This document shows positions 1 through 6,871 of a stretch of 34,687 nucleotides of DNA, piece after piece. This DNA comes from Sideroxydans sp. GTDB lineage: Bacteria > Pseudomonadota > Gammaproteobacteria > Burkholderiales > Gallionellaceae. Each line of letters begins with the position of its first letter. Within the stretch, counting starts at the first letter, position 1. The notes beneath the pieces were generated by a model. That model had not been told where the DNA came from. It did not search any database and saw only the letters and a list, made by a program, of their open reading frames with translations. The stretch lies in contig DAIDAJ010000066.1 of assembly GCA_027310665.1 (NCBI GenBank), positions 1 through 34,687 of the forward strand. The letters run 5' to 3'. Both the position numbers and the translations under genes were made by a program.

Positions 1-7
1 GCGCAGC

Positions 8-79
8 GCGCGTGATGTCGGAACCAAAACCCCGTTGGGGTGAAGACTCATGCGCGGAGCGCGTGACGTCGGAACCAAA
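8..79. repeat. Pair of imperfect 21-bp direct repeats
   Basis: The stretch at 8-28 recurs at 59-79 with 20 of 21 bases identical (T/C at the sixth base from the middle), a period of 51 bp. A small dyad, ACCCC-GTT-GGGGT, lies between them near 29-41. The unit could extend beyond the left edge. Its nature is unknown; no convincing gene covers it. Confidence 0.6.
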
Positions 80-302
80 GGTTTGCATATGCTCGATGAC
101 CGCCAGTATTTGCGAAAGGCCGCATTTTACGGGTTCCCGCCTGTTACGTCACGCCACAATATCCCCGCGGCGGGAGCCGGGAACGTAATTCTTCCTGATC
201 AAGTAACGTTGCCCTCAGCAAGCGGACGATACGGCGTGACAGCGCCCGGCCCCCTGAAAAAAACAGCCGGGATCGCCCCGGCATTCAAGCACAGCAATAA
301 AC
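80..302. other. Intergenic stretch with no recognised gene
   Basis: An open frame runs through here on the plus strand (50-427), but it crosses the terminator and the antisense 3' end of the outer-membrane protein gene and has no recognisable domain or ribosome binding site. A short GC hairpin, GCCGGG-ATCG-CCCGGC-like, lies near 260-285. I see nothing else that can be supported. Confidence 0.4.
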
Positions 303-332
303 AGGCGGCTCCTTGTTCCCAAGGAACCGCCT
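303..332 (-). terminator. Rho-independent terminator of the outer-membrane protein gene
   Basis: Twelve-base arms at 303-314 and 321-332 (one G/T wobble) form a hairpin. Read on the minus strand it is followed by a T-rich run. It begins 13 bp past the stop codon of the leftward gene ending at 345. Confidence 0.75.
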
Positions 333-344
333 TCCGTTGCCCGT

Positions 345-887
345 TTAGAACTGATAAACCGCGGAAGCCAGCGCGCTCACGGTGTTGTAGCCTGCATCGA
401 ATCGATATGCGCCCACACCGGAATTGACCGTGGTGTCAACCGTGGCCGTCGAAATCCGCGCTTCAGCACGGAACAGCAGGTTCTTCACCCAAGGCGTCTG
501 CCACTGCACGCCGCCGAAGATTTCCAGACCGGAGCCCTTGCTTTGTGAGCTCGCGCCGCCAAAAGCATAGGTTGGACCGCTAATGGAAATGAAGCCGGCG
601 CCAACGTAAGGAAGTGCCGGATAGCGGGCGATGTCGAACGGCTTGTCGATCAGATACGTGCCGCGAATTTCGGTTGTGGTGAAGCTATTGCCGTTGCTCA
701 AGCCGATCGACGCGCCGACGTTATCGCTAAACCAGTGCCCAAGCGACGCCCCGATCGTGGAATTGTTCACGTCGACCGTAGCTGCTACTTCGTTCGTATC
801 GGCCACGTGCCGAACTTCTGCGTGTGCCGATGCTGCCGCCAGCAATGCACCGGCCAGCGCGATGGAAACCACCAGATTCTTTTTCAT
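345..887 (-). CDS. Small outer-membrane beta-barrel protein
   Basis: The 180-residue product starts with a clear Sec signal peptide: KK, then a hydrophobic Ala/Leu core, then ASAHA before residue 24. The mature part alternates polar and hydrophobic residues, is rich in Gly, Ser and Thr, and ends in YQF, the C-terminal aromatic signature used for barrel assembly by the BAM machinery. Length and pattern fit an eight-stranded barrel of the OmpA/OmpW or YfaZ-like type; no peptidoglycan-binding domain follows. A good ribosome binding site (GAGGAG) lies just upstream at about 893-899, which supports the start. The gene is monocistronic, closed by its own hairpin at 303-332. Substrate or role cannot be read from the sequence. 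Confidence 0.8.
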   Translation of the reverse strand: MKKNLVVSIALAGALLAAASAHAEVRHVADTNEVAATVDVNNSTIGASLGHWFSDNVGASIGLSNGNSFTTTEIRGTYLIDKPFDIARYPALPYVGAGFISISGPTYAFGGASSQSKGSGLEIFGGVQWQTPWVKNLLFRAEARISTATVDTTVNSGVGAYRFDAGYNTVSALASAVYQF

Positions 888-1138
888 GCGAACTCCTCAT
901 TATTTGAAATAACCAGGGAAGCGCCGAACCAGTTTGTCCTTTTCCGACGGAAAAGAAAATCGCCCGGAACCTCCCCTCACATCAGTCTACTCCCATCCTG
1001 TCGATTGCGATGGGTGTCTGATTCTTTCAGAACTGAACGCGAAGTTGAAGAAAAACGATATGGTGCGACTTTTACGCAACAGGCTGGCAACCCGGCCGGC
1101 TTGCGGCGTTTATTTCGATTCAAGATACAAGCCGGGCA

Positions 1139-1396
1139 TCAACAAAACAGCGCAAGCTTGCCCGCGCGCGGCAAGGCCTTGATCTCCCGCTCGCGCTTCA
1201 ATGCAGAGGATTTATCGGCACAGGGCTCCTGGTAAACCAAAGTGACCGGCGTGCGGCCGCGCGTGTACTTGGCGCCTTCGCCGGCGTTATGCGCGGCCAG
1301 GCGTTTTTCGAGATCGTTGGTGATGCCGCAGTAGAGAGTTTGGTCGGCGCATTGGAGGAGGTAGCAGGTCCAGGTGGTGGTGTTCTTGAATTTCAT
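1139..1396 (-). CDS. GIY-YIG nuclease-superfamily protein (UPF0213/YhbQ-like)
   Basis: This 85-residue protein consists of one GIY-YIG domain. The first motif is degenerate (WTCYLLQC, with LYCGIT as the YIG half), followed by the DLEKRLAAHN helix with its conserved Arg and the later ALKREREIK segment carrying the metal-binding Glu. The size matches the stand-alone YhbQ/UPF0213 family, whose members are small DNA-cleaving or DNA-binding proteins of uncertain physiological role. It is a single gene: upstream lies a REP-like element, downstream a 250-bp spacer. A real nuclease activity is inferred from family only. Confidence 0.85.
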   Translation of the reverse strand: MKFKNTTTWTCYLLQCADQTLYCGITNDLEKRLAAHNAGEGAKYTRGRTPVTLVYQEPCADKSSALKREREIKALPRAGKLALFC

Positions 1397-1415
1397 TTAT
1401 TAAGTTACCTGATGA

Positions 1416-1441
1416 CCGTTCGCCCTGAGCTTGTCGAAGGG
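1416..1441 (+). repeat. REP-like palindromic repeat, copy 1
   Basis: CCGTTCGCCC-GAG-TTGTCGAAGGG-type unit. It matches the copy at 6816-6841 in 24 of 26 positions, and its outer bases can pair (CGCCC with GGGCG). Confidence 0.7.
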
Positions 1442-1464
1442 TGGGCGAAGCCCGCTAATTTCAA

Positions 1465-1495
1465 CCGTTCGTGCTGAGCCTGTCGAAGCATGAAT
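1465..1495 (+). repeat. REP-like hairpin, left outer copy of the RelA/SpoT module
   Basis: This 31-bp unit is the inverse of 3191-3221 with 28 of 31 matches. It folds as TTCGTGCT against AGCATGAA with a GAGCCTGTCG-type loop. One stem pair is swapped (C-G here, G-C in the right copy), so pairing is kept while sequence differs. Confidence 0.75.
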
Positions 1496-1517
1496 GACTT
1501 CAGCTAACATCAACACC

Positions 1518-1770
1518 GCCGGGGGTTGCCCGGCAGCAAGTCACTTTTTCTTGCTTCGCCAAAGAAAAAGTAACCAAAAAGAAGGCGACCCCGGTGCGCC
1601 GCTGCTTCGCAGTTCCCTCCGTTGCTCGACTGGTCAGGCGGCTGCGGAACTCGCGCTTCGCGCTCAGACAGTCCTCGCCGAATACTCCTGACCAGCCTCC
1701 GCTACTCGGCGGCGCACAGGGGAAGGAAAAGCGAAAATCTAAACCACAGTGTAGGCACTTCGTGCCCACA
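1518..1770 (+). repeat. Structured dispersed repeat, copy A
   Basis: About 250 bp that aligns end to end with the reverse complement of 2889-3173. Visible stems, in order, are GCCGGG/CCCGGC (1518-1534), ACTTTTTCTT/AAGAAAAAGT (1543-1571, loop with GCTTCGCC), a CTGGTCAGG-type arm near 1630 pairing with CCTGACCAG near 1690, a GCGC-TTC-GCGC tip (1653-1663), and a terminal hairpin TGTAGGCAC-TTC-GTGCCCACA (1750-1770). Open frames on both strands here look like by-products of the repeat, not genes. It ends 15 bp past the stop of the RelA/SpoT-domain gene. Confidence 0.8.
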
Positions 1771-1784
1771 CCAACCCGCCGACA

Positions 1785-2843
1785 CTAGACAATTCTCTTA
1801 AGCCGTTTAGAACTGCTGTGCCCACTGAGCTTTGCGCATGCATTTTCTATGAGTCGAATAAATTCACGCGCATCAGAAAAATAGTTACGAAAAGCCAGCC
1901 GAACTTCATCGCTGGAATCTGCGCGTACCAGCACAATGTCATTGTGCGGCATTTCCTTTTCTAAAATAAATAGAGCTCTCAATGCTTCAGGAGCATCCCG
2001 GAAGCTTCTAACCTCCAGCGCTCCCTCTCCCGAAAATATAAGAATTGTATTTTTTTTATCCGACACTTCGCTTTTTGCCTGATTAAGACCTCTAAGAGTT
2101 GCAAGAAGCATTAACTCTCTATCAATCGCCAAAAACTCTTCAAGTAACTCCCGGTCGCTCTTTTGCGGAAATGGGCCAGTCAATCCTTCGTGTGCCCTCG
2201 CAAGAATCTCGCTGGCTAGCGCCATTTCATGTTCGTATCTTTTATCACCTTGCTGAAACTTAGGTTGGCTCTCGGTAATAAATCCAACCACTTCTACCGC
2301 AGTAGCCCATGCATGCTGAACAAGTGTTCGGTACTGGATCTCCATGTAGAGACCGACCAAGTCTCGTCCCGTTTCCGAATTTACGTTGTATTCATATACG
2401 TCGTGAATTCCACGATAGCCCGTGGCCTTGGGATGGCTTATATAGTCATATTTTTCTGGATTATTGCGTCGCTTATGCTTGAACCTAGCCTTTTGGAAAG
2501 AGCTCCGAAATTTATTTAACTCTTTAATGCTTCTAAATATCAATCGGCATCCAGCGACATCATCCATCCGCGAGAGCTGCATCCCCGGAAGACGCTTCAG
2601 CTTGTCAAAGATAGTATTTTTTCTCTTATGCCTTTGAGCGACTGTTACGTTCGTACCCTTTGTACGCGTCCGTAATATTGCTTGAAATGTGTTCAGCACA
2701 CTACGGTGAGCAGCACGCCACTCTTCAATAACCGTCAGATCATCTGGTGTGGCCGAACCATTCCGAACATTCTCTCCTGCCCGATTTACTCGCGACTTAG
2801 AACCGCCCGGATAATTTTCTGAACTAACCATAGTATCTTCCAT
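1785..2843 (-). CDS. Stand-alone RelA/SpoT-domain (nucleotide pyrophosphokinase-like) protein
   Basis: The 352-residue protein carries a RelA/SpoT synthetase fold without the HD hydrolase, TGS or ACT domains of long RSH enzymes. Conserved elements are visible: the basic ATP-site stretch QRHKRKNTIFDKLKR (70-84), MDDVAGCR with the metal Asp (D94/D95), the G-loop HPKATGYRGIH (137-147, Tyr143 in the place that stacks on the acceptor base), and MEIQYRTLVQHAWA with catalytic Glu168. The family transfers pyrophosphate from ATP to GDP/GTP, or in toxic members to other acceptors such as tRNA ends or adenosine nucleotides. The C-terminal third (about 255-345) is a second, unassigned domain, which recalls fused toxin-antitoxin members such as CapRel. 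The gene is visibly more A+T-rich than its neighbours and sits between inverted repeats, so transfer is likely. Residue 5 (2831) is an alternative start with a better-placed GGAA. The toxic or defence role is inference. Confidence 0.8.
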   Translation of the reverse strand: MEDTMVSSENYPGGSKSRVNRAGENVRNGSATPDDLTVIEEWRAAHRSVLNTFQAILRTRTKGTNVTVAQRHKRKNTIFDKLKRLPGMQLSRMDDVAGCRLIFRSIKELNKFRSSFQKARFKHKRRNNPEKYDYISHPKATGYRGIHDVYEYNVNSETGRDLVGLYMEIQYRTLVQHAWATAVEVVGFITESQPKFQQGDKRYEHEMALASEILARAHEGLTGPFPQKSDRELLEEFLAIDRELMLLATLRGLNQAKSEVSDKKNTILIFSGEGALEVRSFRDAPEALRALFILEKEMPHNDIVLVRADSSDEVRLAFRNYFSDAREFIRLIENACAKLSGHSSSKRLKRIV

Positions 2844-2853
2844 GCCGATCTCA

Positions 2854-2868
2854 GGTACTCAATGTACC
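2854..2868. promoter_or_regulatory. Dyad upstream of the RelA/SpoT-domain gene
   Basis: GGTAC-N5-GTACC lies 11-25 bp upstream of the first ATG of the leftward gene. It could be an operator; only 45 bp separate the gene from repeat copy B, so the promoter probably overlaps the repeat. Confidence 0.35.
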
Positions 2869-2888
2869 GGAGTCATGTTGTTTTGACT

Positions 2889-3173
2889 ATTGCGGGCAAC
2901 GTGTTGCCCGCAATACGGTTTTGATCTTCGCTTTTCTCTCCCCTGAGCGCCGCCTCGATATTTCGTCAACAAGCGGAGGTTTAGGCGAGCACTGTCTGAG
3001 CTCCGCAGTGGGGCACGGTTTGTGTGCCCCGCCAGGGCGAGTTGCGCAGCCCCGCTTGTTGGTGAAATATCGAGGGAACCCCGCAGGGGCGGCAAACCGG
3101 GGTCGCCTTTTCTTTGGTTACTTTCTTTTTGGCGAAGCAAAAGAAAGTGACTTGCCGCCGGGCAAGCCCCGGC
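2889..3173 (-). repeat. Structured dispersed repeat, copy B (inverted)
   Basis: The reverse complement of this stretch aligns over its whole length with 1518-1770. Stems: ATTGCGGGCAAC/GTTGCCCGCAAT (2889-2914, perfect 12 bp), a 24-bp arm at 2953-2976 pairing with 3052-3075 in 22 of 24 positions, a GGGGCAC/GTGCCCC tip (3010-3030), ACTTTCTTTT/AAAAGAAAGT (3120-3148), and GCCGGG/CCCGGC (3157-3173). Several stems differ from copy A by paired changes. Its tail faces the RelA/SpoT-domain gene, as does that of copy A. Confidence 0.8.
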
Positions 3174-3190
3174 AAACTATGCGTCCAGCC

Positions 3191-3221
3191 ATTCATGGTT
3201 CGACAAGCTCACCACGAACGG
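3191..3221 (-). repeat. REP-like hairpin, right outer copy of the RelA/SpoT module
   Basis: Inverse of 1465-1495 (28 of 31). The stem is TTCGTGGT/ACCATGAA on the minus strand. It lies 17 bp outside repeat copy B, as the left copy lies 22 bp outside copy A. Confidence 0.75.
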
Positions 3222-3336
3222 CTTTAGCTGCCCCCCCGACGGTGTTGGGTTTGAAAGTGAGCGGGGATGCAACAAGTGTTCCCCCACCCTACCCCTGATG
3301 GAACTACTAGCCATTCGACTAGGCTGCCAAACAACG

Positions 3337-4878
3337 TCAGCCAAGTCGCTGGTTATCCCCCGGTGGGAGAGGGGATGTGCGGCGATGCATCAACCATGCA
3401 GCGAGCAACATCACCCCAACCAACACCAACACCGCCCCATTCCCCCAAACCACATACGGCGTCCTCCCCTCATACCCCCGCACCTCCGCCGTCAGCACCC
3501 CTTCCTCATGCTGCGGCAACATGGCCTGTATGCGCCCGTCCGCGCCGATCACCGAGGTGACCCCGGTATTGGTCGCCCGCAACATCATCCTCCCCGTTTC
3601 CAGCGCGCGCATCTGCGACAGCTGGTTGTGCTGCATCGCGGCATACGAGTCGCCGTACCAGGCGTCGTTGGTGACGTTCACCAGCAATGTGGCTTGCGGC
3701 AACGCGCGGATGATCTCTTCGCCAAAGGCGTCTTCGTAGCAGATGTTCACCGCCACCTTCTGCCCGGCGACATTGAGCGGCGTTTGTGTCGCGCCGCCGC
3801 TGGTGAGGTCGCCCATCGGGATGTCCAGCACTTCGTTGATGAACCAGCCGAACACGCTGCGCAGCGGGATGAACTCGCCGAAGGGCACGAGATGGTCCTT
3901 GCGGTAATGCTGGCTCTCGGCGCTGCCGAGGGAATAGACGCTGTTGTAATACTTGCCGTCCTCTTTCTCGAACGCGCCGATGAGAATGTCGCCCCCGTTG
4001 TTCCGGACATGATCGCTCAGGATGGCGTGGTAGCTTTCCGGCACGTCCCGGCGCAACAGCGGTAACGCCGTCTCGGGCATGACGATCAATCGCGCATCGC
4101 TGCTTTGCGCCAATCGGCGATAGGTTTCCAGCGTGTTGGTCAGCGCGTCTTCGGCGAATTTGGCATCCTGGGCGATGTTGCCTTGCAGGAGGCCCACCTT
4201 GAGCGGTTCGCCGCCGGGTCGCGTCCATTCGATGCTGCGCAACGCCGCCCCGCCTGCCCACAGCAAGACCAGCACGGCAAGGGCGATCTTGCCCGGCCGA
4301 CCCAGGCGCACATTCCACAGGACCAGCAACATCGCCGCGCTCGCCGCCACGGCGAGCGACACGCCATATACGCCGAACAACACCGCGTAGCCTGCGAGCG
4401 GGCTGGCGGGCACCTGCGAATAGCCGACGGAAAGCCAGGGGAAACCGGTGAACAGCAAACCGCGCAACCATTCGGTGAACGTCCAGATCGCCGGCATCAC
4501 CAGCACTATCCACGCATCGTTCGCCCTGATTACCACGAAGGGTTTCAGTTTCGCCTGCAGATACCCTGCCAGCGCGGGCAGGGCCGCATTCACCGCTGCA
4601 AACAAGGCCGTCGCCGTTGCCGCGAGGATGGGATGCATGTAGCCATATTCGTGCAGCGCGACATAGATCCAGCTGATGCCGGTGCAGAACAACCCCATGC
4701 CGAAGATGAAACCCAGCCACGCCGCCTGCGCCGGACGCTCAGCCCGGCTCCACAGCCAGAACAGCACGGAGAGCGCGAGCACGGGCAGCGGGAAGATGTC
4801 GAACGGTGCAAATCCGAATACGGCGATGGCACCTGCAAGGAAGGCTTTCGGGTAGGGCGAGGCGATGAGTCTTTTCAC
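3337..4878 (-). CDS. lnt: Apolipoprotein N-acyltransferase
   Basis: Lnt acylates the N-terminal cysteine of diacylglyceryl-lipoproteins in the inner membrane, the last step of lipoprotein maturation. The 513-residue protein has an N-terminal block of about six membrane segments (about 10-215), then a nitrilase-type periplasmic domain, then a last membrane segment (about 478-497). The Glu-Lys-Cys triad is present: E269 in MPETALP, K327 in YRKDHLVPFGE and C380 in NICYEDAFG. Length fits the family (E. coli 512). In many proteobacteria lnt directly follows ybeZ-ybeY-corC; here it is about 3.3 kb away, with four genes between. The last dozen or so residues (SPLPPGDNQRLG) lie in a GC-rich stretch that looks repeat-derived, so the original C-terminus may have been altered. 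It is divergent from the cNMP-binding gene (79 bp apart). Confidence 0.95.
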   Translation of the reverse strand: MKRLIASPYPKAFLAGAIAVFGFAPFDIFPLPVLALSVLFWLWSRAERPAQAAWLGFIFGMGLFCTGISWIYVALHEYGYMHPILAATATALFAAVNAALPALAGYLQAKLKPFVVIRANDAWIVLVMPAIWTFTEWLRGLLFTGFPWLSVGYSQVPASPLAGYAVLFGVYGVSLAVAASAAMLLVLWNVRLGRPGKIALAVLVLLWAGGAALRSIEWTRPGGEPLKVGLLQGNIAQDAKFAEDALTNTLETYRRLAQSSDARLIVMPETALPLLRRDVPESYHAILSDHVRNNGGDILIGAFEKEDGKYYNSVYSLGSAESQHYRKDHLVPFGEFIPLRSVFGWFINEVLDIPMGDLTSGGATQTPLNVAGQKVAVNICYEDAFGEEIIRALPQATLLVNVTNDAWYGDSYAAMQHNQLSQMRALETGRMMLRATNTGVTSVIGADGRIQAMLPQHEEGVLTAEVRGYEGRTPYVVWGNGAVLVLVGVMLLAAWLMHRRTSPLPPGDNQRLG

Positions 4879-4957
4879 GATCGGGGGCGATAAAGTTGAT
4901 TCGCCAGATTATACGGTGTAAGTTCCGCCGCACGTCACCGTAACCCAGACTCGCAAC

Positions 4958-5431
4958 ATGTCCAACCATTCCGCCCTGCTTGAAGAGATCGGCTCCATGC
5001 TGATCGAAAGCGACCTGTTCAGCCACCTTCCGGCCACGGAATTGAGCGCTGCCGCAAATTATTTCGGCATCAACCAGATCGCCCAGGACGAGACCATCTT
5101 TGAAGAAGGCGATATCGGCAATTTCATGTGCATCGTGCATTCGGGCAGCATCGCCGTGACCAAGGCAAACCAGAACGGACAGCAGGTGGAAATGGCCACA
5201 CTGGGACAAGGCCGTACGTTCGGCGAGATGGCGGTGCTGGATGACGAGATTCGCTCCGCCACCTGCAAAGCGGCCGAAGACACCGTCCTGCTCACGCTGT
5301 CGAAAGAAGCACTGGACCAGATGCTGGAAGAGCACCCGCGGATCGGCTCGCGCATCATTCGCGCCATTGCGGTCAGTTTGTCGCTCCGTCTTCGCACGGC
5401 AGCGGGGCAGCCGGTCGATCACCTCGTCTGA
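4958..5431 (+). CDS. Cyclic nucleotide-binding (CNB) domain protein
   Basis: The 157-residue protein is a single CNB/CRP-type beta-roll (about 20-135) without a DNA-binding helix-turn-helix. The GDIGNFMCIVHSGSIAV strand-turn and the phosphate-binding cassette FGEMAVLDDEIRSATC, with conserved Glu and Arg, are intact, so it may bind cAMP, c-di-GMP or another cyclic nucleotide. It is the first gene of an operon: marC starts 9 bp downstream and a pseudouridine synthase 2 bp after that. An N-terminal helix (4-20) could mediate partner binding. A sensor or adaptor role is inferred; the ligand cannot be assigned from the sequence. Confidence 0.8.
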   Translation: MSNHSALLEEIGSMLIESDLFSHLPATELSAAANYFGINQIAQDETIFEEGDIGNFMCIVHSGSIAVTKANQNGQQVEMATLGQGRTFGEMAVLDDEIRSATCKAAEDTVLLTLSKEALDQMLEEHPRIGSRIIRAIAVSLSLRLRTAAGQPVDHLV

Positions 5432-5440
5432 CCCGCAGCC

Positions 5441-6064
5441 ATGCTCGACTTTACCGAATACACCAAGATCTTCATCAGCCTGTTCGCGATCATCGATCCG
5501 GTCGGGATCATTCCCATCATCATCGCGTTCACCGCCGGCATGACGGCCCAGAAGCGCGAACGGGTGGGACGCATGGCCTCGCTATCGGTCTTCATCATCC
5601 TGCTCGCGGCCCTGGTGCTGGGCGAGGCGATACTGGGTTTCTTCGGCATCAGCATCCATTCCTTCCGCACCGCGGGCGGCATCCTGCTGCTGCTGATGTC
5701 CATCACCATGCTCATCGGCAACAAGCCGACGCTGACACCGGACGATATCGACGGCGACTCCACTTCGTCGATCGCCATCGTGCCGCTCTCGACGCCTTTG
5801 CTGGCCGGTCCGGGTGCGATCAGCACGGTGATCCTGGATGCTCACAAGGGAAACAACATCGGGCATTACGGCGTCATGGGGCTGGTACTCGTCGCCCTGA
5901 GCCTCACCGTCTGGCTCACTTTCCTGATCGCCCCTTGGGTCTCGCGGCGCCTGGGCAAGATCGGCAGCAACATCGTGACCCGCTTGATGGGCCTGTTGCT
6001 CGCCGCCATCGCAGTCGAATTCATCGCGGCCGGATTACGCGGCCTGTTTCCCGCACTAGGTTAA
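5441..6064 (+). CDS. MarC-family (UPF0056) inner-membrane protein
   Basis: The 207-residue protein has six predicted membrane segments in two halves. The family signature lies in the first (AIIDPVGIIPI, about 16-26) and its echo in the second half (STPLLAGPGAISTVI, about 110-124). MarC-family proteins are integral inner-membrane proteins of uncertain transport function; the old link of MarC to antibiotic resistance was not upheld. The gene sits 9 bp after the CNB-domain gene and 2 bp before the pseudouridine synthase, so the three are very likely co-transcribed. Confidence 0.88.
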   Translation: MLDFTEYTKIFISLFAIIDPVGIIPIIIAFTAGMTAQKRERVGRMASLSVFIILLAALVLGEAILGFFGISIHSFRTAGGILLLLMSITMLIGNKPTLTPDDIDGDSTSSIAIVPLSTPLLAGPGAISTVILDAHKGNNIGHYGVMGLVLVALSLTVWLTFLIAPWVSRRLGKIGSNIVTRLMGLLLAAIAVEFIAAGLRGLFPALG

Positions 6065-6066
6065 AC

Positions 6067-6798
6067 ATGGAAAAAATACGTCTTTCAAAATTGATGTCCG
6101 AACAGGGTCTGTGCTCGCGCCGCGAAGCGGACGATTACATCGCCAAGGGCTGGGTGAAAGTGGACGGCGAGGTCGTCAGCGAACTCGGCACCAGGATATT
6201 GCCGACGCAAAAAATCACGCTGGAAAAGGCCGCGCAGGCCAAGCAGCAGGGACGGGTCACCATCCTGCTGCACAAGCCTGTCGGCTATGTTTCGGGGCAG
6301 GCCGAGCAGGGATACAAACCGGCCATCCTGCTGCTCGATGCCTCGACGCGCTGGGATCAGGACACCACGCCGTATCGCTTCCACCGCAGCCATCTGCTCG
6401 GCCTGGCCCCTGCGGGCCGTCTCGATATCGATTCGACCGGCCTGCTGGTGCTTACCCAAGACGGGCGCATCGCCAAGCAACTGATCGGGGAAGATTCTCC
6501 GATCGAAAAGGAATATCTCGTGCGCGTGCAAGGCAAGCTCGTCGGCAATGGACTGGCGCTGCTGAATCACGGCCTGTCGCTGGACGGAAAGAAACTGAAG
6601 CCAGCCAAGGTCAGCTGGCAGAACGAGGATCAGTTGCGTTTCATTTTGAACGAAGGCAAGAAGCGCCAGATCCGCCGCATGTGCGAAATGGTGGGTTTGA
6701 GTGTGACTGCGCTGAAGCGTGTGCGCATAGGCAAGGTGCGGCTCGGAGAACTGCCGCAGGGGCAATGGCGTTACCTGCGCCCGGATGAACAATTCTAG
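6067..6798 (+). CDS. RsuA/RluF-family pseudouridine synthase
   Basis: The 243-residue enzyme isomerises a uridine in rRNA. An N-terminal S4 RNA-binding domain (RLSKLMSEQGLCSRREADDY, about 5-50) is followed by the RsuA/RluB/E/F catalytic domain, with GRLDIDSTGLL carrying the catalytic Asp120 and NEGKKRQIRRM near the C-terminus. The S4 domain and the spacing suggest RluF (23S U2604) or a related specificity, but target choice within this family cannot be fixed by eye. The start ATG at 6067 follows the marC stop by 2 bp and opens directly into the S4 domain; the frame extends upstream to 5935 inside marC, which I reject. Last gene of the operon. Confidence 0.88.
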   Translation: MEKIRLSKLMSEQGLCSRREADDYIAKGWVKVDGEVVSELGTRILPTQKITLEKAAQAKQQGRVTILLHKPVGYVSGQAEQGYKPAILLLDASTRWDQDTTPYRFHRSHLLGLAPAGRLDIDSTGLLVLTQDGRIAKQLIGEDSPIEKEYLVRVQGKLVGNGLALLNHGLSLDGKKLKPAKVSWQNEDQLRFILNEGKKRQIRRMCEMVGLSVTALKRVRIGKVRLGELPQGQWRYLRPDEQF

Positions 6799-6815
6799 TG
6801 AAGCACTGATCGAGT

Positions 6816-6841
6816 CCGTTCGCCCCGAGTTTGTCGAAGGG
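6816..6841 (+). repeat. REP-like palindromic repeat, copy 2
   Basis: Matches 1416-1441 in 24 of 26 bases. It lies between two convergent genes, a usual place for such repeats. Confidence 0.65.
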
Positions 6842-6871
6842 TCGCCCTGACCTGCTCAAGTTAATCGGCCG

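Noticed and set aside
50-427. A 125-codon plus-strand frame at the left end
   Set aside because: It crosses the terminator and the 3' end of the outer-membrane protein gene, and shows no ribosome binding site or domain.
735-1235. A 166-codon plus-strand frame over the promoter region of the barrel-protein gene
   Set aside because: It overlaps two genes of better quality in antisense and its composition is not protein-like. The spacer 888-1138 shows no clear gene.
1494-1788. Several frames of 60-90 codons on both strands in repeat copy A
   Set aside because: The copies keep stem pairing, not protein sequence. The frames are likely by-products. The same holds for 2859-3298 in copy B.
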